From contig NZ_LJOD01000007.1 of NCBI RefSeq assembly GCF_001295265.1, positions 162,346 through 226,345 on the forward strand: 64,000 nucleotides of DNA, written 5' to 3'. The position numbers and the translations under genes are program-made. The stretch comes from Chryseobacterium indologenes. Its GTDB lineage: Bacteria > Bacteroidota > Bacteroidia > Flavobacteriales > Weeksellaceae. A model generated the notes under the pieces. That model was given only the letters and a program-made list of their open reading frames with translations, did no database searches and was not told the DNA's origin. How positions within the stretch are numbered: the stretch's first letter is position 1; each line of letters opens with the position of its first letter. This document shows positions 45,688-54,000 of the stretch, piece by piece.

Positions 45688-45859
45688 GATTCGGGCTTTA
45701 GGATTTGAGGTAATCATACAAAGCGACACTGCAATATCATTTGAGTTTAATGGCAGCACTGTGATATTATTCCCGTATTCCGGCTGGCACACTGGTAAAA
45801 CCATAATAGACGGCAGAGGATTGAAGCACTTATTAAACCAGATAAAACATGAAAACTAA
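45620..45859 (+). CDS. Conserved phage hypothetical protein
   Basis: A 79-residue protein with FAVNKIRALGFEV..., FPYSGWHTGKTIIDGRGLKHLLNQI, a pattern I recall from Bacteroidota phage proteins without known role. It starts inside the exonuclease tail and its stop shares a base with the next start (TAATG). Confidence 0.6.
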   Translation: MPRLNQERQKQLEPGRVQFAVNKIRALGFEVIIQSDTAISFEFNGSTVILFPYSGWHTGKTIIDGRGLKHLLNQIKHEN

Positions 45860-46065
45860 TGACAATACTCCATCACCCTCAAAACGACCGACCTCCGAAG
45901 GTCTACGACAAAGAAGATCATCAGAATTATGCAAAGTGGTGTTTGATCTATCTACACAGAAACCCATCGAAATCCGAAATGGAAAGCACACGAAAGAATT
46001 TTACATACGACATGGATTATTATCTGTCTCTTCCGAATCCTAGTAAAAATATTGAAATACTATAA
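45859..46065 (+). CDS. Small phage hypothetical protein
   Basis: A 68-residue ORF starting on the previous stop. Composition (NYAKWCLIYLHRNPSKSEM, YDMDYYLSLPNPS) looks protein-like. A competing frame, 45849-46043, is more Ser/Arg/Pro-rich and overlaps; the TAATG coupling favours this one. Confidence 0.5.
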   Translation: MTILHHPQNDRPPKVYDKEDHQNYAKWCLIYLHRNPSKSEMESTRKNFTYDMDYYLSLPNPSKNIEIL

Positions 46066-46068
46066 ATC

Positions 46069-46425
46069 ATGGCTAAAAAAGATATAACAATAACAAGAGA
46101 CGTTAATCATATTTGTTCCCGCTCGCAAAAGAAAGTAGAACATGAAAAAGCACTTGAAGTGTTAGCAAAAGCAAAGCAAATCCCCAGAAAGGTAGTTTTC
46201 TTGAAGCAAGGCGAAAGTAAGTTTTCCAGAGAATTGACAAAACAAGAAGACACATCAGACATGCTCAGTAGCAAAGATGCAGCAGTTTACTTATGTCTTT
46301 CCTACAATGCTTTCACCCGCAGGCAATCAAAGAGTAAAATCCCCTGCGTGAAGAAAAACGGCAACAAAAAATATTTCAAAATCTCTGATCTTGATCATTT
46401 CCAAGCAAAATATACGAACCAATGA
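46069..46425 (+). CDS. HTH (excisionase-like) DNA-binding protein
   Basis: A 118-residue protein. The C-terminal half has a MerR/excisionase-type winged helix of the HTH_17 kind: LSSKDAAVYLCLSYNAFTRRQSKSKIPCVKKNGNKKYFKISDLDHF. The N-terminal half is basic. It could direct excision or early transcription. It overlaps the next gene by 4 nt. Confidence 0.7.
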   Translation: MAKKDITITRDVNHICSRSQKKVEHEKALEVLAKAKQIPRKVVFLKQGESKFSRELTKQEDTSDMLSSKDAAVYLCLSYNAFTRRQSKSKIPCVKKNGNKKYFKISDLDHFQAKYTNQ

Positions 46426-46883
46426 ATAGTACAATAAAAATCAAAACGGGCAAATGCCTGGACTGTCCTTCCGATGCTCCGTATCGACCCTTGATCGCGA
46501 AAAGATGCCAGGCTCACTATAAAGCATATAGAATTAAGGTTAATTCTGAAAAGAGGCCAAAAGAGATTAAAATCAGAAAACCTATCCGTAAGGTTTCCAA
46601 AAAACAGGCAATAATTGACGCTAAATATATAGCAGCTAAAATACAATTTATGGGCAAAATAGAAAACAAAATTTGTCCAGTCACCGGACAAGAAACAACA
46701 GACGTCCATCATAAAATGGGCAGAATCGGATTTGCGGATCAATGGGCCAGAATAAACAACGTACCTCTTCTACTCGATTCCCGGTTTTGGCTGGCTGTTT
46801 CACGAGAAGGCCATCGTCAAATCGAAGAAAACCCAACATGGGCCAAAGAGATGGGATACTCTCTGAACAGATTAACCAATTAA
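46422..46883 (+). CDS. HNH/NinG-like phage protein
   Basis: A 153-residue protein with an N-terminal Cys-rich start (CLDCPSDAPYRPLIAKRCQAH), a basic linker, and CPVTGQETTDVHHKMGR...EGHRQIEENPTWAKEMG, which resembles an HNH nuclease beta-beta-alpha metal fold and the NinG/Rap group of phage recombination proteins. It is placed among recombination and replication genes, which fits. Confidence 0.65.
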   Translation: MNSTIKIKTGKCLDCPSDAPYRPLIAKRCQAHYKAYRIKVNSEKRPKEIKIRKPIRKVSKKQAIIDAKYIAAKIQFMGKIENKICPVTGQETTDVHHKMGRIGFADQWARINNVPLLLDSRFWLAVSREGHRQIEENPTWAKEMGYSLNRLTN

Positions 46884-46895
46884 AAACTTAAAACT

Positions 46896-47132
46896 ATGTC
46901 AAATTACATTGCGATGTTCCAATACAGTAAGGACACTTTTTCAGTGATACATTCGCCTAATTTAATTCCAGAAATTAATGATACCGCTACTGTTTACCAT
47001 AAAACACTGCTCCACAAACCAAACAGGACAGACAACAAACTCAATATTATTGAGATAATTGAAACCAGAGAACATAAAACAGATCCTGCTTCCTCAATTA
47101 CGATTGTACGATGTGAAGCACAAGCAGATTAG
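46896..47132 (+). CDS. Small phage hypothetical protein
   Basis: A 78-residue soluble protein (MSNYIAMFQYSKDTFSVIHS), 12 bp after the HNH-like gene. No motif is recognised. Confidence 0.5.
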   Translation: MSNYIAMFQYSKDTFSVIHSPNLIPEINDTATVYHKTLLHKPNRTDNKLNIIEIIETREHKTDPASSITIVRCEAQAD

Positions 47133-47254
47133 TTGTTTTTTGAACGTTATTGAGCCCGGCAAGATGTGAAGATTGATAAAAAAGTCCGGAATTTCAAAAG
47201 AAAATACAGGTTGTAACCTGGTGAATACAGAATTACTACTAAAGCTATAGAAGG

Positions 47255-48064
47255 ATGGAAAGAGACGGATTTGTTTTTTACCGTAGCTTCTATGAGGGAA
47301 TTAAAGATCTGCCGAGAGATATTCAGGGAGAAGTGCTTACAGCCATAATGGAGTATGGCTTAAACGGAGTAACAACTGAAAATCTAAAGCCCGTAGCACG
47401 AGCTATATTTACTTTGATAAAACCTCAAATAGACGCTAATAACCAGAAGTTTATTAATGGTAAAAGTGGTGGAAGGCCACCAAAAGAAAAACCTAACCAT
47501 AACCAAGAAGAAACCAAACCAAAACCAAAGCATAACCAAAGCATAACCAAACAGGAACCTAAAGAGAAAGTAAAAGTAAAAGATAAAGTAAAAGAAGAAA
47601 GTAAAAGTATTCCCCCTGAACCCCCAGATCAAGAATATTTATTTTCTGAAGAAAAAAAAGAAGTTGTAGAAGCAGTAAATGATTTGGTAAAATACTTTCA
47701 TGATAACTGCTCACGCCTGCCAAAGGTTCAAGTAATTAGTAAGTCCAGAAAATCATCAATCAAAGCACGCATTAGTGATTATGGGTTGGAAAAGGTAAAA
47801 GAAGTATTAAAATCTGCGGGAGAATCTAATTTTCTTGCGGGCGAAAATCGAAACCAATGGACAGCAGATTTTGACTGGATTTTAAAGCCAACAAATTTTG
47901 TGAAAATTCTGGAAGGCAATTATAACAACAAAGATTTAAGCAATGGACAATCAAATAATTTTAACACAAACAACGGATCTGGCACAATCAGAGCAAGTGG
48001 AGGTAAGGTTGATGGGACAACCCAACTGCTTAATGGAGAAGTCCGTTATTTCGAAGCTACCTGA
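47255..48064 (+). CDS. DUF6291-like phage replication-region protein
   Basis: A 269-residue protein. The N-terminal 70 residues (GFVFYRSFYEGIKDLPRDIQGEVLTAIMEYGLNG...FINGKSGGRPPKEKPN) match the DUF6291 pattern of phage replication-module proteins. A low-complexity Lys/Gln/Pro linker follows, then a helical domain (SRKSSIKARISDYGLEKVKEVL...WILKPTNFVKILEGNY) like the C-terminal domain of phage replication initiators. It probably loads or assists replication proteins. Its last 122 nt overlap the next gene. Confidence 0.7.
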   Translation: MERDGFVFYRSFYEGIKDLPRDIQGEVLTAIMEYGLNGVTTENLKPVARAIFTLIKPQIDANNQKFINGKSGGRPPKEKPNHNQEETKPKPKHNQSITKQEPKEKVKVKDKVKEESKSIPPEPPDQEYLFSEEKKEVVEAVNDLVKYFHDNCSRLPKVQVISKSRKSSIKARISDYGLEKVKEVLKSAGESNFLAGENRNQWTADFDWILKPTNFVKILEGNYNNKDLSNGQSNNFNTNNGSGTIRASGGKVDGTTQLLNGEVRYFEAT

Positions 48065-48887
48065 AATTGTGAAGAAAGAGGTGTTGTACCCTTCTGTAAA
48101 AGACAAGGTTTTCGGAATGGCAGAACGTGAGAAGATCAGTAGAAAGCTTATTGCTGCATTTCAGATGAGCTTCCCTAAACTTGAAGGAATTGTTTACGAA
48201 AACGGATTAAACCCCACGGAGGTGGCGATTTCCGAATTTGGAGCATATCTCCGGACATTTCCATATCACATAACAGGTGAAGAAATACTGGAGGCTTATC
48301 GAATGGCATCCCGTGGCGAACTTAGAGATTTTTTAGGGAATCAAATTCAGTTCTTTCCTACTCTATCAACTGCCCAAGCCGGTAAAATATTGATGGCTTA
48401 CCAGGAATTCAAAGTACACAGCCAACAGCACACTCTTGGAATGCAGAAACTGAAAAGACTTATCAATCCGGAAATAGAAAGAACCCCGGAAGAAGCAAGA
48501 GCCGAAAAGCGGAAAAATTGGGAAGTACTGACCCGAGCCGTCAAAGAAAACAAGCCTTGCGAACGTGCTTTTTTGTTCTACGAACTGGTGTTGAAGAAAG
48601 GAGGACTAAGAAAGTTTGTGTCGGACCCGATTGCTCAGAAAATCGTCATTAAGAAGAAAATGTTTACCATCCTACAGGCTGAACGCATGAAAACAAAATC
48701 CGTGATGTTCAACCAATTTGAAATAAAGCACCTTTCAGAATACTTCCGAGACCCGAAAGAATTTCTGCACAAAAACGTAAATCATGCATTTGAAAGACTT
48801 CAGGCCATGGCTACTACCCTAGTGAAAAACGATTTAGTGTATAACTGGATAAAAAAAGAGATCAAAAAAAATGAAGCCCGAAATTAA
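47943..48887 (+). CDS. Phage hypothetical protein of the replication region
   Basis: A 314-residue soluble, mostly helical and basic protein from ATG 47943. Internal ATGs at 48012 and 48033 would reduce the overlap with the upstream gene from 122 to 53 or 32 nt. The first 30 residues read like ordinary protein, so the longest form is kept. No catalytic motif is seen. Position after the DUF6291-like gene suggests a replication or helicase-loading role. Confidence 0.6.
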   Translation: MDNQIILTQTTDLAQSEQVEVRLMGQPNCLMEKSVISKLPEIVKKEVLYPSVKDKVFGMAEREKISRKLIAAFQMSFPKLEGIVYENGLNPTEVAISEFGAYLRTFPYHITGEEILEAYRMASRGELRDFLGNQIQFFPTLSTAQAGKILMAYQEFKVHSQQHTLGMQKLKRLINPEIERTPEEARAEKRKNWEVLTRAVKENKPCERAFLFYELVLKKGGLRKFVSDPIAQKIVIKKKMFTILQAERMKTKSVMFNQFEIKHLSEYFRDPKEFLHKNVNHAFERLQAMATTLVKNDLVYNWIKKEIKKNEARN

Positions 48888-48996
48888 AAGTATTATCAGG
48901 ACTTACCAGCGAAACAGGGCAGAAAAATCAAATTATCTGCCGAAGCGACAAAAGGAGACTGTTAAGGTTTTGTATTCAAAAATCCGATGGACTTAA
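48871..48996 (+). CDS. Small basic phage ORF (41 residues)
   Basis: MKPEIKSIIRTYQRNRAEKS... to YSKIRWT. It begins inside the end of the preceding gene and runs into the 3' end of the convergent HTH gene. Basic and helical; coding status is uncertain. Confidence 0.4.
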   Translation: MKPEIKSIIRTYQRNRAEKSNYLPKRQKETVKVLYSKIRWT

Positions 48997-49222
48997 AATT
49001 ACCTTTATCATCTTTAATAAAAAGCTCCTGTCCTTTCTCGTCAACTCCAGCAGGGAAAAGATCTCGAACCGGAACACCCAAAGCATCAGCGATAGAGTTC
49101 AATTTTGTTAATGTCGGGTTTTTCAAATTGTCTGTTAATGTACTTTTTGCAATACCCATTTTTTTAGCGAGTTCGGCTTGGGTCCAACCTCTTTGATTTA
49201 ATAATGGTGATATATCTAGCAT
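48962..49222 (-). CDS. XRE-family HTH regulator (second phage regulator)
   Basis: An 86-residue Cro/CI-type protein: LLNQRGWTQAELAKKMGIAKSTLTDNLKN with the recognition helix at about 24-34, then LTKLNSIADALGVPVRDLF. It is transcribed against the early genes and divergent from the gene at 49382, so it probably controls that interval. Confidence 0.85.
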   Translation of the reverse strand: MLDISPLLNQRGWTQAELAKKMGIAKSTLTDNLKNPTLTKLNSIADALGVPVRDLFPAGVDEKGQELFIKDDKGNFKSIGFLNTKP

Positions 49223-49381
49223 GAATATTCGATTTTAATAGCACAAAATTACCTATTAATAACATTCTGTTAGACTACACTAAAACATTTAACAAAATAT
49301 TAACATATTATTTTTGTTCGATTAAAATAAAATCAAATACATTTGTCGTACGGTTATAGTCGAATTTTTAAATATAATAAA
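49223..49381. promoter_or_regulatory. Divergent promoter region of the XRE regulator
   Basis: TAATTTTG on the minus strand (49244-49251) faces the regulator. On the plus strand TACATTTG (49338-49345), with a TTG 21 nt upstream, faces the gene starting at 49382. Confidence 0.55.
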
Positions 49382-49729
49382 ATGCTTATAGTGAAATTAT
49401 CAATCGGCGAAATAGAACTAACTGAAGCCGATATAAAGGCCCTGAAGGTTCAAATAGACGATTATTTGTCGGGTACCGATGAAACGAAGTATAATCAATT
49501 AAAATGCTTGACTGCTGTAGAATTCTCTGAAGAGCTATCGAAGATGTCAGATGATGAATTGGTGAATTTTACGCGCATGCATGAAAGATTACTCGGACCG
49601 CCTCACTTAACAATAAAGTTTAGAACTGAGATATTCAGACGAAACGGTGTAGGTTACAAAAACGTTACTCGTTACCTAAGTGGTAAACAGAGAAACCTTT
49701 TGAACAAATTAGGCCTAAAAAACAGGTAA
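49382..49729 (+). CDS. Phage hypothetical protein
   Basis: A 115-residue protein from ATG 49382; the longer frame starts at a TTG inside the -7 box and is rejected. Helical, charged (ELTEADIKALKVQIDDYLSG; FSEELSKMSDDELVNFTRMHERL). First gene after the XRE-controlled promoter. No family known. Confidence 0.6.
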   Translation: MLIVKLSIGEIELTEADIKALKVQIDDYLSGTDETKYNQLKCLTAVEFSEELSKMSDDELVNFTRMHERLLGPPHLTIKFRTEIFRRNGVGYKNVTRYLSGKQRNLLNKLGLKNR

Positions 49730-49736
49730 AACAACT

Positions 49737-49754
49737 GCCCCGTTTCGGTGGGGC
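49737..49754 (+). terminator. GC-rich hairpin between two phage genes
   Basis: GCCCC / GGGGC with an 8-nt loop, without a T-tract; perhaps a transcript-stabilising or processing hairpin rather than a terminator. Confidence 0.4.
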
Positions 49755-49768
49755 CTAAAATCAAAATC

Positions 49769-50179
49769 ATGAGAGAAATAAAATATAGAGGTTTCAGCCT
49801 CGGAAGCAGAAAATGGGTATATGGTTTTTACTACTCAACTGTTTTTAGTGAAGAATTTAAAAAAGAATTCAAGATAAAGAAAGATGTTGCACATTATATT
49901 TATAAGGGGCATGTCGATTCAAGTCCTAAAGAAGTTGATCCCTTAACAGTCGGCCAGTACACAGGCTTGAAGGACAAGAACGGAGTAGAGATATTTGAAG
50001 GTGACATTATGGGCAAAGGTGTATTAAGATGTGTAGTTGAACAGCAGCCGGATGGTGCTTATGTGCTTCGTTTTATAGACGCCAAAATGAAAGGTCAAAT
50101 GATTTCAATTCTTGACCCCAAAGTATCAAACAGTGAAATTACTGGCAACATACACTCCAATCCGGAACTACTAAAATAA
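49769..50179 (+). CDS. YopX family phage protein
   Basis: A 136-residue protein from ATG 49769. The YopX pattern (PF09643) is clear: MREIKYRGFSLGSRKWVYGFYY, then VDPLTVGQYTGLKDKNGVEIFEGDIM and a C-terminal strand ending EITGNIHSNPELL. Widespread in phages of Bacteroidota and Firmicutes; function unknown. Confidence 0.88.
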   Translation: MREIKYRGFSLGSRKWVYGFYYSTVFSEEFKKEFKIKKDVAHYIYKGHVDSSPKEVDPLTVGQYTGLKDKNGVEIFEGDIMGKGVLRCVVEQQPDGAYVLRFIDAKMKGQMISILDPKVSNSEITGNIHSNPELLK

Positions 50180-50186
50180 CAGAGAA

Positions 50187-50837
50187 ATGAAAATACTAAA
50201 TCTATATGCCTGCTTAGGGGGTAACCGCTACAAATGGGGTGATGAGCATGAGATAACGGCCGTTGAGTTAGACCCCGAACTCGCAAGAATGTACCAGGAG
50301 CGATTTCCCAATGATACGGTTATAATTGCTGATGCTCATCAATATCTATTAGATCATTATAAAGATTTTGATTTTATCTGGAGTTCGCCACCATGCCCGA
50401 CGCACTCAAGAGCTAGATATTGGAATGCGTCAAACTACGATACTGCAACTGAGCCTGTTTATCCCGACATGACTTTGTACCAAGAAATAATTTTTCTTCA
50501 ACACTACTTCAAAACCGGTAAATGGGTTGTTGAAAATGTTATTCCATACTATGAGCCCTTGATACCAGCAAATAAAAGAGGTAGGCACTTGTATTGGACT
50601 AATTTAATACTGCCAACTAACTTACGAGATAGACGTTTTAAAATTTCCAATACAACAAAAGAGCTGCAGGAGCTTGAAAAATTTCACAACATAGATTTAT
50701 CTAGCTATAATGGAAGTCAGCGTAAGGATAAAATAGCTCGAAATCTCGTCGATTATGAAGCAGGCAAAACAATACTTGATTGTGCTATCAACGCGATGCC
50801 AAAATACGAAATCAACAGTCTATTTGATTTAAAATAA
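50187..50837 (+). CDS. Phage C5-cytosine DNA methyltransferase-like protein
   Basis: A 216-residue SAM-dependent enzyme. Motif I is LYACLGGNRYKW (about 6-17), the acidic end of strand 2 is TAVELDP, motif IV with the catalytic Cys70 is SSPPCPTHSR, and motif VI is VVENVIP (Glu116). It is short for a C5 methyltransferase, so the target-recognition domain is minimal. No cognate endonuclease is near, pointing to protection of phage DNA from host restriction. Confidence 0.75.
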   Translation: MKILNLYACLGGNRYKWGDEHEITAVELDPELARMYQERFPNDTVIIADAHQYLLDHYKDFDFIWSSPPCPTHSRARYWNASNYDTATEPVYPDMTLYQEIIFLQHYFKTGKWVVENVIPYYEPLIPANKRGRHLYWTNLILPTNLRDRRFKISNTTKELQELEKFHNIDLSSYNGSQRKDKIARNLVDYEAGKTILDCAINAMPKYEINSLFDLK

Positions 50838-50889
50838 ACACGGAAGTCTGCACCGTTCTTTTGCAGGCGTAAAAATCAAAACATTTTCA

Positions 50890-51258
50890 ATGAAAAAATT
50901 AATTTTCATCGGTGCTATGGCACTGACAATGTTGGCTGCATGCCAAAACGAAAACAATGAAGTATTCTCTACAGAGAAAACAGAAACTCAAAAAACAGCT
51001 TCTAAGACTGTTATAGACGATGCTGCTGTTCTCAATTCGGTTAAACCTTTATTAGAAGCTAACCAGCTAGCTAGAGGCAAAGCAGAGATTATGTGCCATA
51101 CTGATTATTTAGCTGATAGCGGTTCGGCATGTGTGTATAACGAAGGCTATATGTTTCAGGTGACATGGGGCGTCGAATGGGTATACCAGCCAAGCACAGG
51201 ACAATACATAGATCAGGTTGTGTGGCATTCAAACTCTGTCCACTCTTGTGGCTGTTAA
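50890..51258 (+). CDS. Prophage lipoprotein with Cys-rich C terminus
   Basis: A 122-residue protein with lipobox MLAAC (Cys18). The mature domain holds five Cys (IMCHTD, SACVYN, SCGC at the end), suggesting disulfides outside the cytoplasm, and a Trp-rich strand WGVEWVYQ. It has its own downstream hairpin and may alter the surface of the lysogen or infected cell. No family known. Confidence 0.6.
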   Translation: MKKLIFIGAMALTMLAACQNENNEVFSTEKTETQKTASKTVIDDAAVLNSVKPLLEANQLARGKAEIMCHTDYLADSGSACVYNEGYMFQVTWGVEWVYQPSTGQYIDQVVWHSNSVHSCGC

Positions 51259-51281
51259 CCCCGGGCCCTTCGGGGCCTTTT
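51259..51281 (+). terminator. Terminator after the Cys-rich lipoprotein
   Basis: CCCCG / CGGGG hairpin with 7-nt loop, followed by CCTTTT, directly at the stop codon. Confidence 0.65.
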
Positions 51282-51316
51282 AAAAAAATCACTAACAAAC
51301 TAAAAAAATCAATAGA

Positions 51317-51568
51317 ATGGAATTCAAAGGAACACCGGGCCAATGGCAAAGGAAGTTTATAGGCAGCGAACCTGAAATGATGATTGTTTCAGATCATATT
51401 GAAATAGCGTCCGTTAATCGATATAGAGAAGAATATAAAGCAAATGCTCAATTAATAGTCAAAGCCCCTGAAATGCTTGAAATGCTACGAAAGCTGTACG
51501 CAGAAGATTTATTGAAAGATAATGCTGATGACGTATTAAAATTAATCCAATCCGCCACCGAACTATAA
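51317..51568 (+). CDS. Conserved small phage protein
   Basis: An 83-residue protein with GTPGQW and ANAQLIVKAPEMLEMLRKLY, the layout of a family found in many phages (strand-rich start, helix with NAxLIxxAPEML). Function unknown. Confidence 0.65.
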   Translation: MEFKGTPGQWQRKFIGSEPEMMIVSDHIEIASVNRYREEYKANAQLIVKAPEMLEMLRKLYAEDLLKDNADDVLKLIQSATEL

Positions 51569-51571
51569 AAC

Positions 51572-51588
51572 GCGTCACCTTCTGACGC
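51572..51588 (+). terminator. Small hairpin after a phage gene
   Basis: GCGTCA / TGACGC with a 5-nt loop; no T-tract. Confidence 0.4.
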
Positions 51589-51619
51589 TTCAACAAATCA
51601 ACTTTAAAGAAAAATAACA

Positions 51620-51976
51620 ATGGAAAATACATTAGAAAATAAAGCAAAATTCTTCGCTCAATATTATAGCGTGCCTTGCATTCAGAATGACGAATGGATA
51701 TGGAGAGAAAATGATGAGTTTGGGAAATTACCATCTGGTTGTGATATTACAGATTGTTATGCTAATTTAAAACCACTCACATTAATTACTGATGAAGATG
51801 CTTTTAGAATTGGATTCTGCAATAGAAAAATATTTTTAGCAACAAATACGAATCTATATATCTATCAAATTAATTCAGCTGATTTTCTCCGCTCAAAAGG
51901 CTACGCATTACCATGGATGGGACTGTCTGTTGAAAAACTAATTGAATACGGTTGGATTAAATTACGCGAATCATGA
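51620..51976 (+). CDS. Conserved phage hypothetical protein
   Basis: A 118-residue protein ending DFLRSKGYALPWMGLSVEKLIEYGWIKL, a motif I know from many Bacteroidota phage and prophage proteins lacking a function. It overlaps the next gene by ATGA. Confidence 0.65.
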   Translation: MENTLENKAKFFAQYYSVPCIQNDEWIWRENDEFGKLPSGCDITDCYANLKPLTLITDEDAFRIGFCNRKIFLATNTNLYIYQINSADFLRSKGYALPWMGLSVEKLIEYGWIKLRES

Positions 51977-52308
51977 AAACCGTTGAGTTACAATTAAAGG
52001 AGAGGCTTCTTATTGTGGAGTTTCCAGAAAATGGATTTTCATTAGAAAAGAATATTAAGGCTTTCATTGATAGTCAAAAATATATCAATTCACAATTGGA
52101 CATTAATGAAGAATTAGAAATGATCTGCTTAGGCTCAGAATTAACAGAGGAGATAGCAGTAGATCTTGTTGAGGAATCTAAGTACATGGATCTAGATGGT
52201 AATAGTGGGTATGTGGATTATAAAGTTTACCCTGACGGTCTTTTACTTAATCCTTTACATTCCTTCATTTCAGCCGTAGAAGCATCCGGCTACCATTGGA
52301 GATTATAA
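51973..52308 (+). CDS. Phage hypothetical protein
   Basis: A 111-residue acidic protein (VELQLKERLLIVEFPENGF; EELEMICLGSELTEEIAVDL). It starts on the ATGA junction with the upstream gene. No family recognised. Confidence 0.6.
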   Translation: MKTVELQLKERLLIVEFPENGFSLEKNIKAFIDSQKYINSQLDINEELEMICLGSELTEEIAVDLVEESKYMDLDGNSGYVDYKVYPDGLLLNPLHSFISAVEASGYHWRL

Positions 52309-52350
52309 TAAAATGAAAGCCTCAATAATTAATCCCGAAAATCTTATCAA

Positions 52351-52806
52351 ATGAAACTACAACCAATGACAGATTTTTGTTTAGAAATTTTAAATGAAAA
52401 TCCCCCTGGATATAATGAGACAGAAATGCTAACTAAAATTAGCAATTATGCAACGTTTTTAAAACAGCCTTTAACGCTTGGAATGTTTGTTACGGTTGAT
52501 GAAAAAGGCGAGTATTGGGATTCTCCTACTTATTATGGAGGTTCGAATGCTATGATGAATGATTTTGAAATTGAAAAGTGGGATAAAGCTAAAGAGAAAG
52601 TACTGTTTGAAGGGTTTGCCATAGGAAAATCAAAAGTTGGATTAAAAATTAATCATTATATGCATAATTCACAAAAAGATATTATGATAGCTTATAAGAT
52701 TAATAGTGATGATTGGGACTTCAACAGAGATTTAAAATGTGTAGAATGTTTGTGTAAATATGAACTTGAATTAACCCCTTCTGCTTTAAAACAAATAGAA
52801 TCATGA
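52351..52806 (+). CDS. Phage hypothetical protein
   Basis: A 151-residue protein with two close Cys in CVECLCKYELEL near the C terminus. It overlaps the next small gene by 4 nt. No family recognised. Confidence 0.55.
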   Translation: MKLQPMTDFCLEILNENPPGYNETEMLTKISNYATFLKQPLTLGMFVTVDEKGEYWDSPTYYGGSNAMMNDFEIEKWDKAKEKVLFEGFAIGKSKVGLKINHYMHNSQKDIMIAYKINSDDWDFNRDLKCVECLCKYELELTPSALKQIES

Positions 52807-52964
52807 AAGAACCACAAGAACTACGCTTAGGAAATTGGATTTACGATGATGATGGAATTTTATGTAAGATCATAGGATTTCAACCATTCGACCATGACAA
52901 AGAAATAAATCCTTTAGACTTCTTTATGCTTGGCTATTTCGTTGGTCGGGATTATCAGAAATAG
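52803..52964 (+). CDS. Small phage protein (53 residues)
   Basis: MKEPQELRLGNWIYDDDGIL... to VGRDYQK. The ELRLGNW start is shared with the gene at 53588 (ELRIGNF), so it may be a truncated member of the same phage family. It starts on an ATGA overlap. Confidence 0.5.
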   Translation: MKEPQELRLGNWIYDDDGILCKIIGFQPFDHDKEINPLDFFMLGYFVGRDYQK

Positions 52965-52986
52965 TAAATTTACCAAAATAAAGTAA

Positions 52987-53586
52987 ATGCAAAATCTACA
53001 ATACATTAACAATATATTCAACTATTATAATACTTCTCTTTTTGAGAGAAAGCTGCCTGATGTTGTTTTCACTCTATCCAGAGATTCCAAGATGTCCGGA
53101 ATGTTTTTGGCTGACCTGTGGAAAAAAGACGGAAAACAGGTACATGAAATTGCTTTGAATCCTGATTTTATAAATATTTATGATGTTGAATTTCACCAGG
53201 CGATTGTTCATGAAATGTGCCACTTGGAACAACATATTTTCGGCAAACCCGGCAAAAGTGGATATCACAATCTCGAATTTTCCCAGATTATGGAAAGGGT
53301 AGGACTTCAAACATCAGATACGGGAACTCCTGACGGCTTCAAAACTGGCCGTAGAATGTACGATTTTGTAATTGATGGTGGGCTATTCCAGAAAGCTTTT
53401 CAAAAGCTTCAGGAAACCGGATTTGAAGCCATGGAAGTTGTTCCAGTAAAAAAACAGAAAGTAAGTCGGGGCCGGTACTCCGGAAAGAGAAAAAAATATT
53501 CATGTACATGCGGGGTGAATGTATGGGGCAAAACAGGCCTTTCCCTTACGTGCACTGTTTGTCAAAAAAAACTAATTGAAAATTGA
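52987..53586 (+). CDS. SprT-like zinc metalloprotease-domain protein
   Basis: A 199-residue protein. The SprT-like zincin motif is HEMCHLEQH (His75, Glu76, His79) with a third ligand His94 in GYHNLEF. A zinc ribbon closes the protein (Cys173, Cys175, Cys189, Cys192). Related Spartan/SprT proteins act on DNA-protein crosslinks or chromatin; phage copies are common but uncharacterised. Confidence 0.8.
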   Translation: MQNLQYINNIFNYYNTSLFERKLPDVVFTLSRDSKMSGMFLADLWKKDGKQVHEIALNPDFINIYDVEFHQAIVHEMCHLEQHIFGKPGKSGYHNLEFSQIMERVGLQTSDTGTPDGFKTGRRMYDFVIDGGLFQKAFQKLQETGFEAMEVVPVKKQKVSRGRYSGKRKKYSCTCGVNVWGKTGLSLTCTVCQKKLIEN

Positions 53587-53587
53587 T

Positions 53588-53815
53588 ATGGAAGCAAAAG
53601 AATTGAGAATAGGAAATTTCATTAACTATCTACTATTTCCTAATATTCTAGATAGTGGCATTCAAGTGGTAGTATGTAGGATATCAGAATCTCATGTAAC
53701 ATTTATAGAAAATGGCGAAGAGAACACTTATGCTATTAATAATTTTATTCCTATCCCCTTAACCGAGGAATGGCTCATTAAATTTGGATACCATACTGAA
53801 AGAGTTAAATATTAA
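53588..53815 (+). CDS. Conserved small phage protein
   Basis: A 75-residue protein from ATG 53588. ELRIGNF at the start and FIPIPLTEEWLIKFGY at the end match a common phage family that is normally longer after LTEEWL, so this looks C-terminally shortened. Last gene before a terminator. Confidence 0.6.
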   Translation: MEAKELRIGNFINYLLFPNILDSGIQVVVCRISESHVTFIENGEENTYAINNFIPIPLTEEWLIKFGYHTERVKY

Positions 53816-53820
53816 GTAAT

Positions 53821-53844
53821 CAGCGGTTATATACTGCTGTTTTC
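53821..53844 (+). terminator. Terminator within the early region
   Basis: CAGCGGT / ACTGCTG with a 5-nt loop, then TTTTCTTATT. Confidence 0.65.
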
Positions 53845-54000
53845 TTATTTAGAAATAAATAATGTTAATTTTTGTTAAATTTAATTACACATATTGCGTA
53901 ATTAAAAAATTAGATGTAATTTAGCATTAGAAAATGAGAGACAAACCAGCTCATTAAAATTTAAACCGAACCCCGATGCAGATAATAGTGGGTAAATATT

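Noticed and set aside
45849..46043. 64-codon ORF overlapping the ORF at 45859
   Set aside because: It overlaps the upstream stop region less neatly and has Ser/Pro/Arg-biased composition; the 45859 frame starts on a TAATG junction.
49223..49345. Possible operator palindromes for the XRE regulator
   Set aside because: Short A/T-rich partial matches (GATTTTAAT, ATTAAAATC) are not better than expected in such sequence, so only the promoters are reported.
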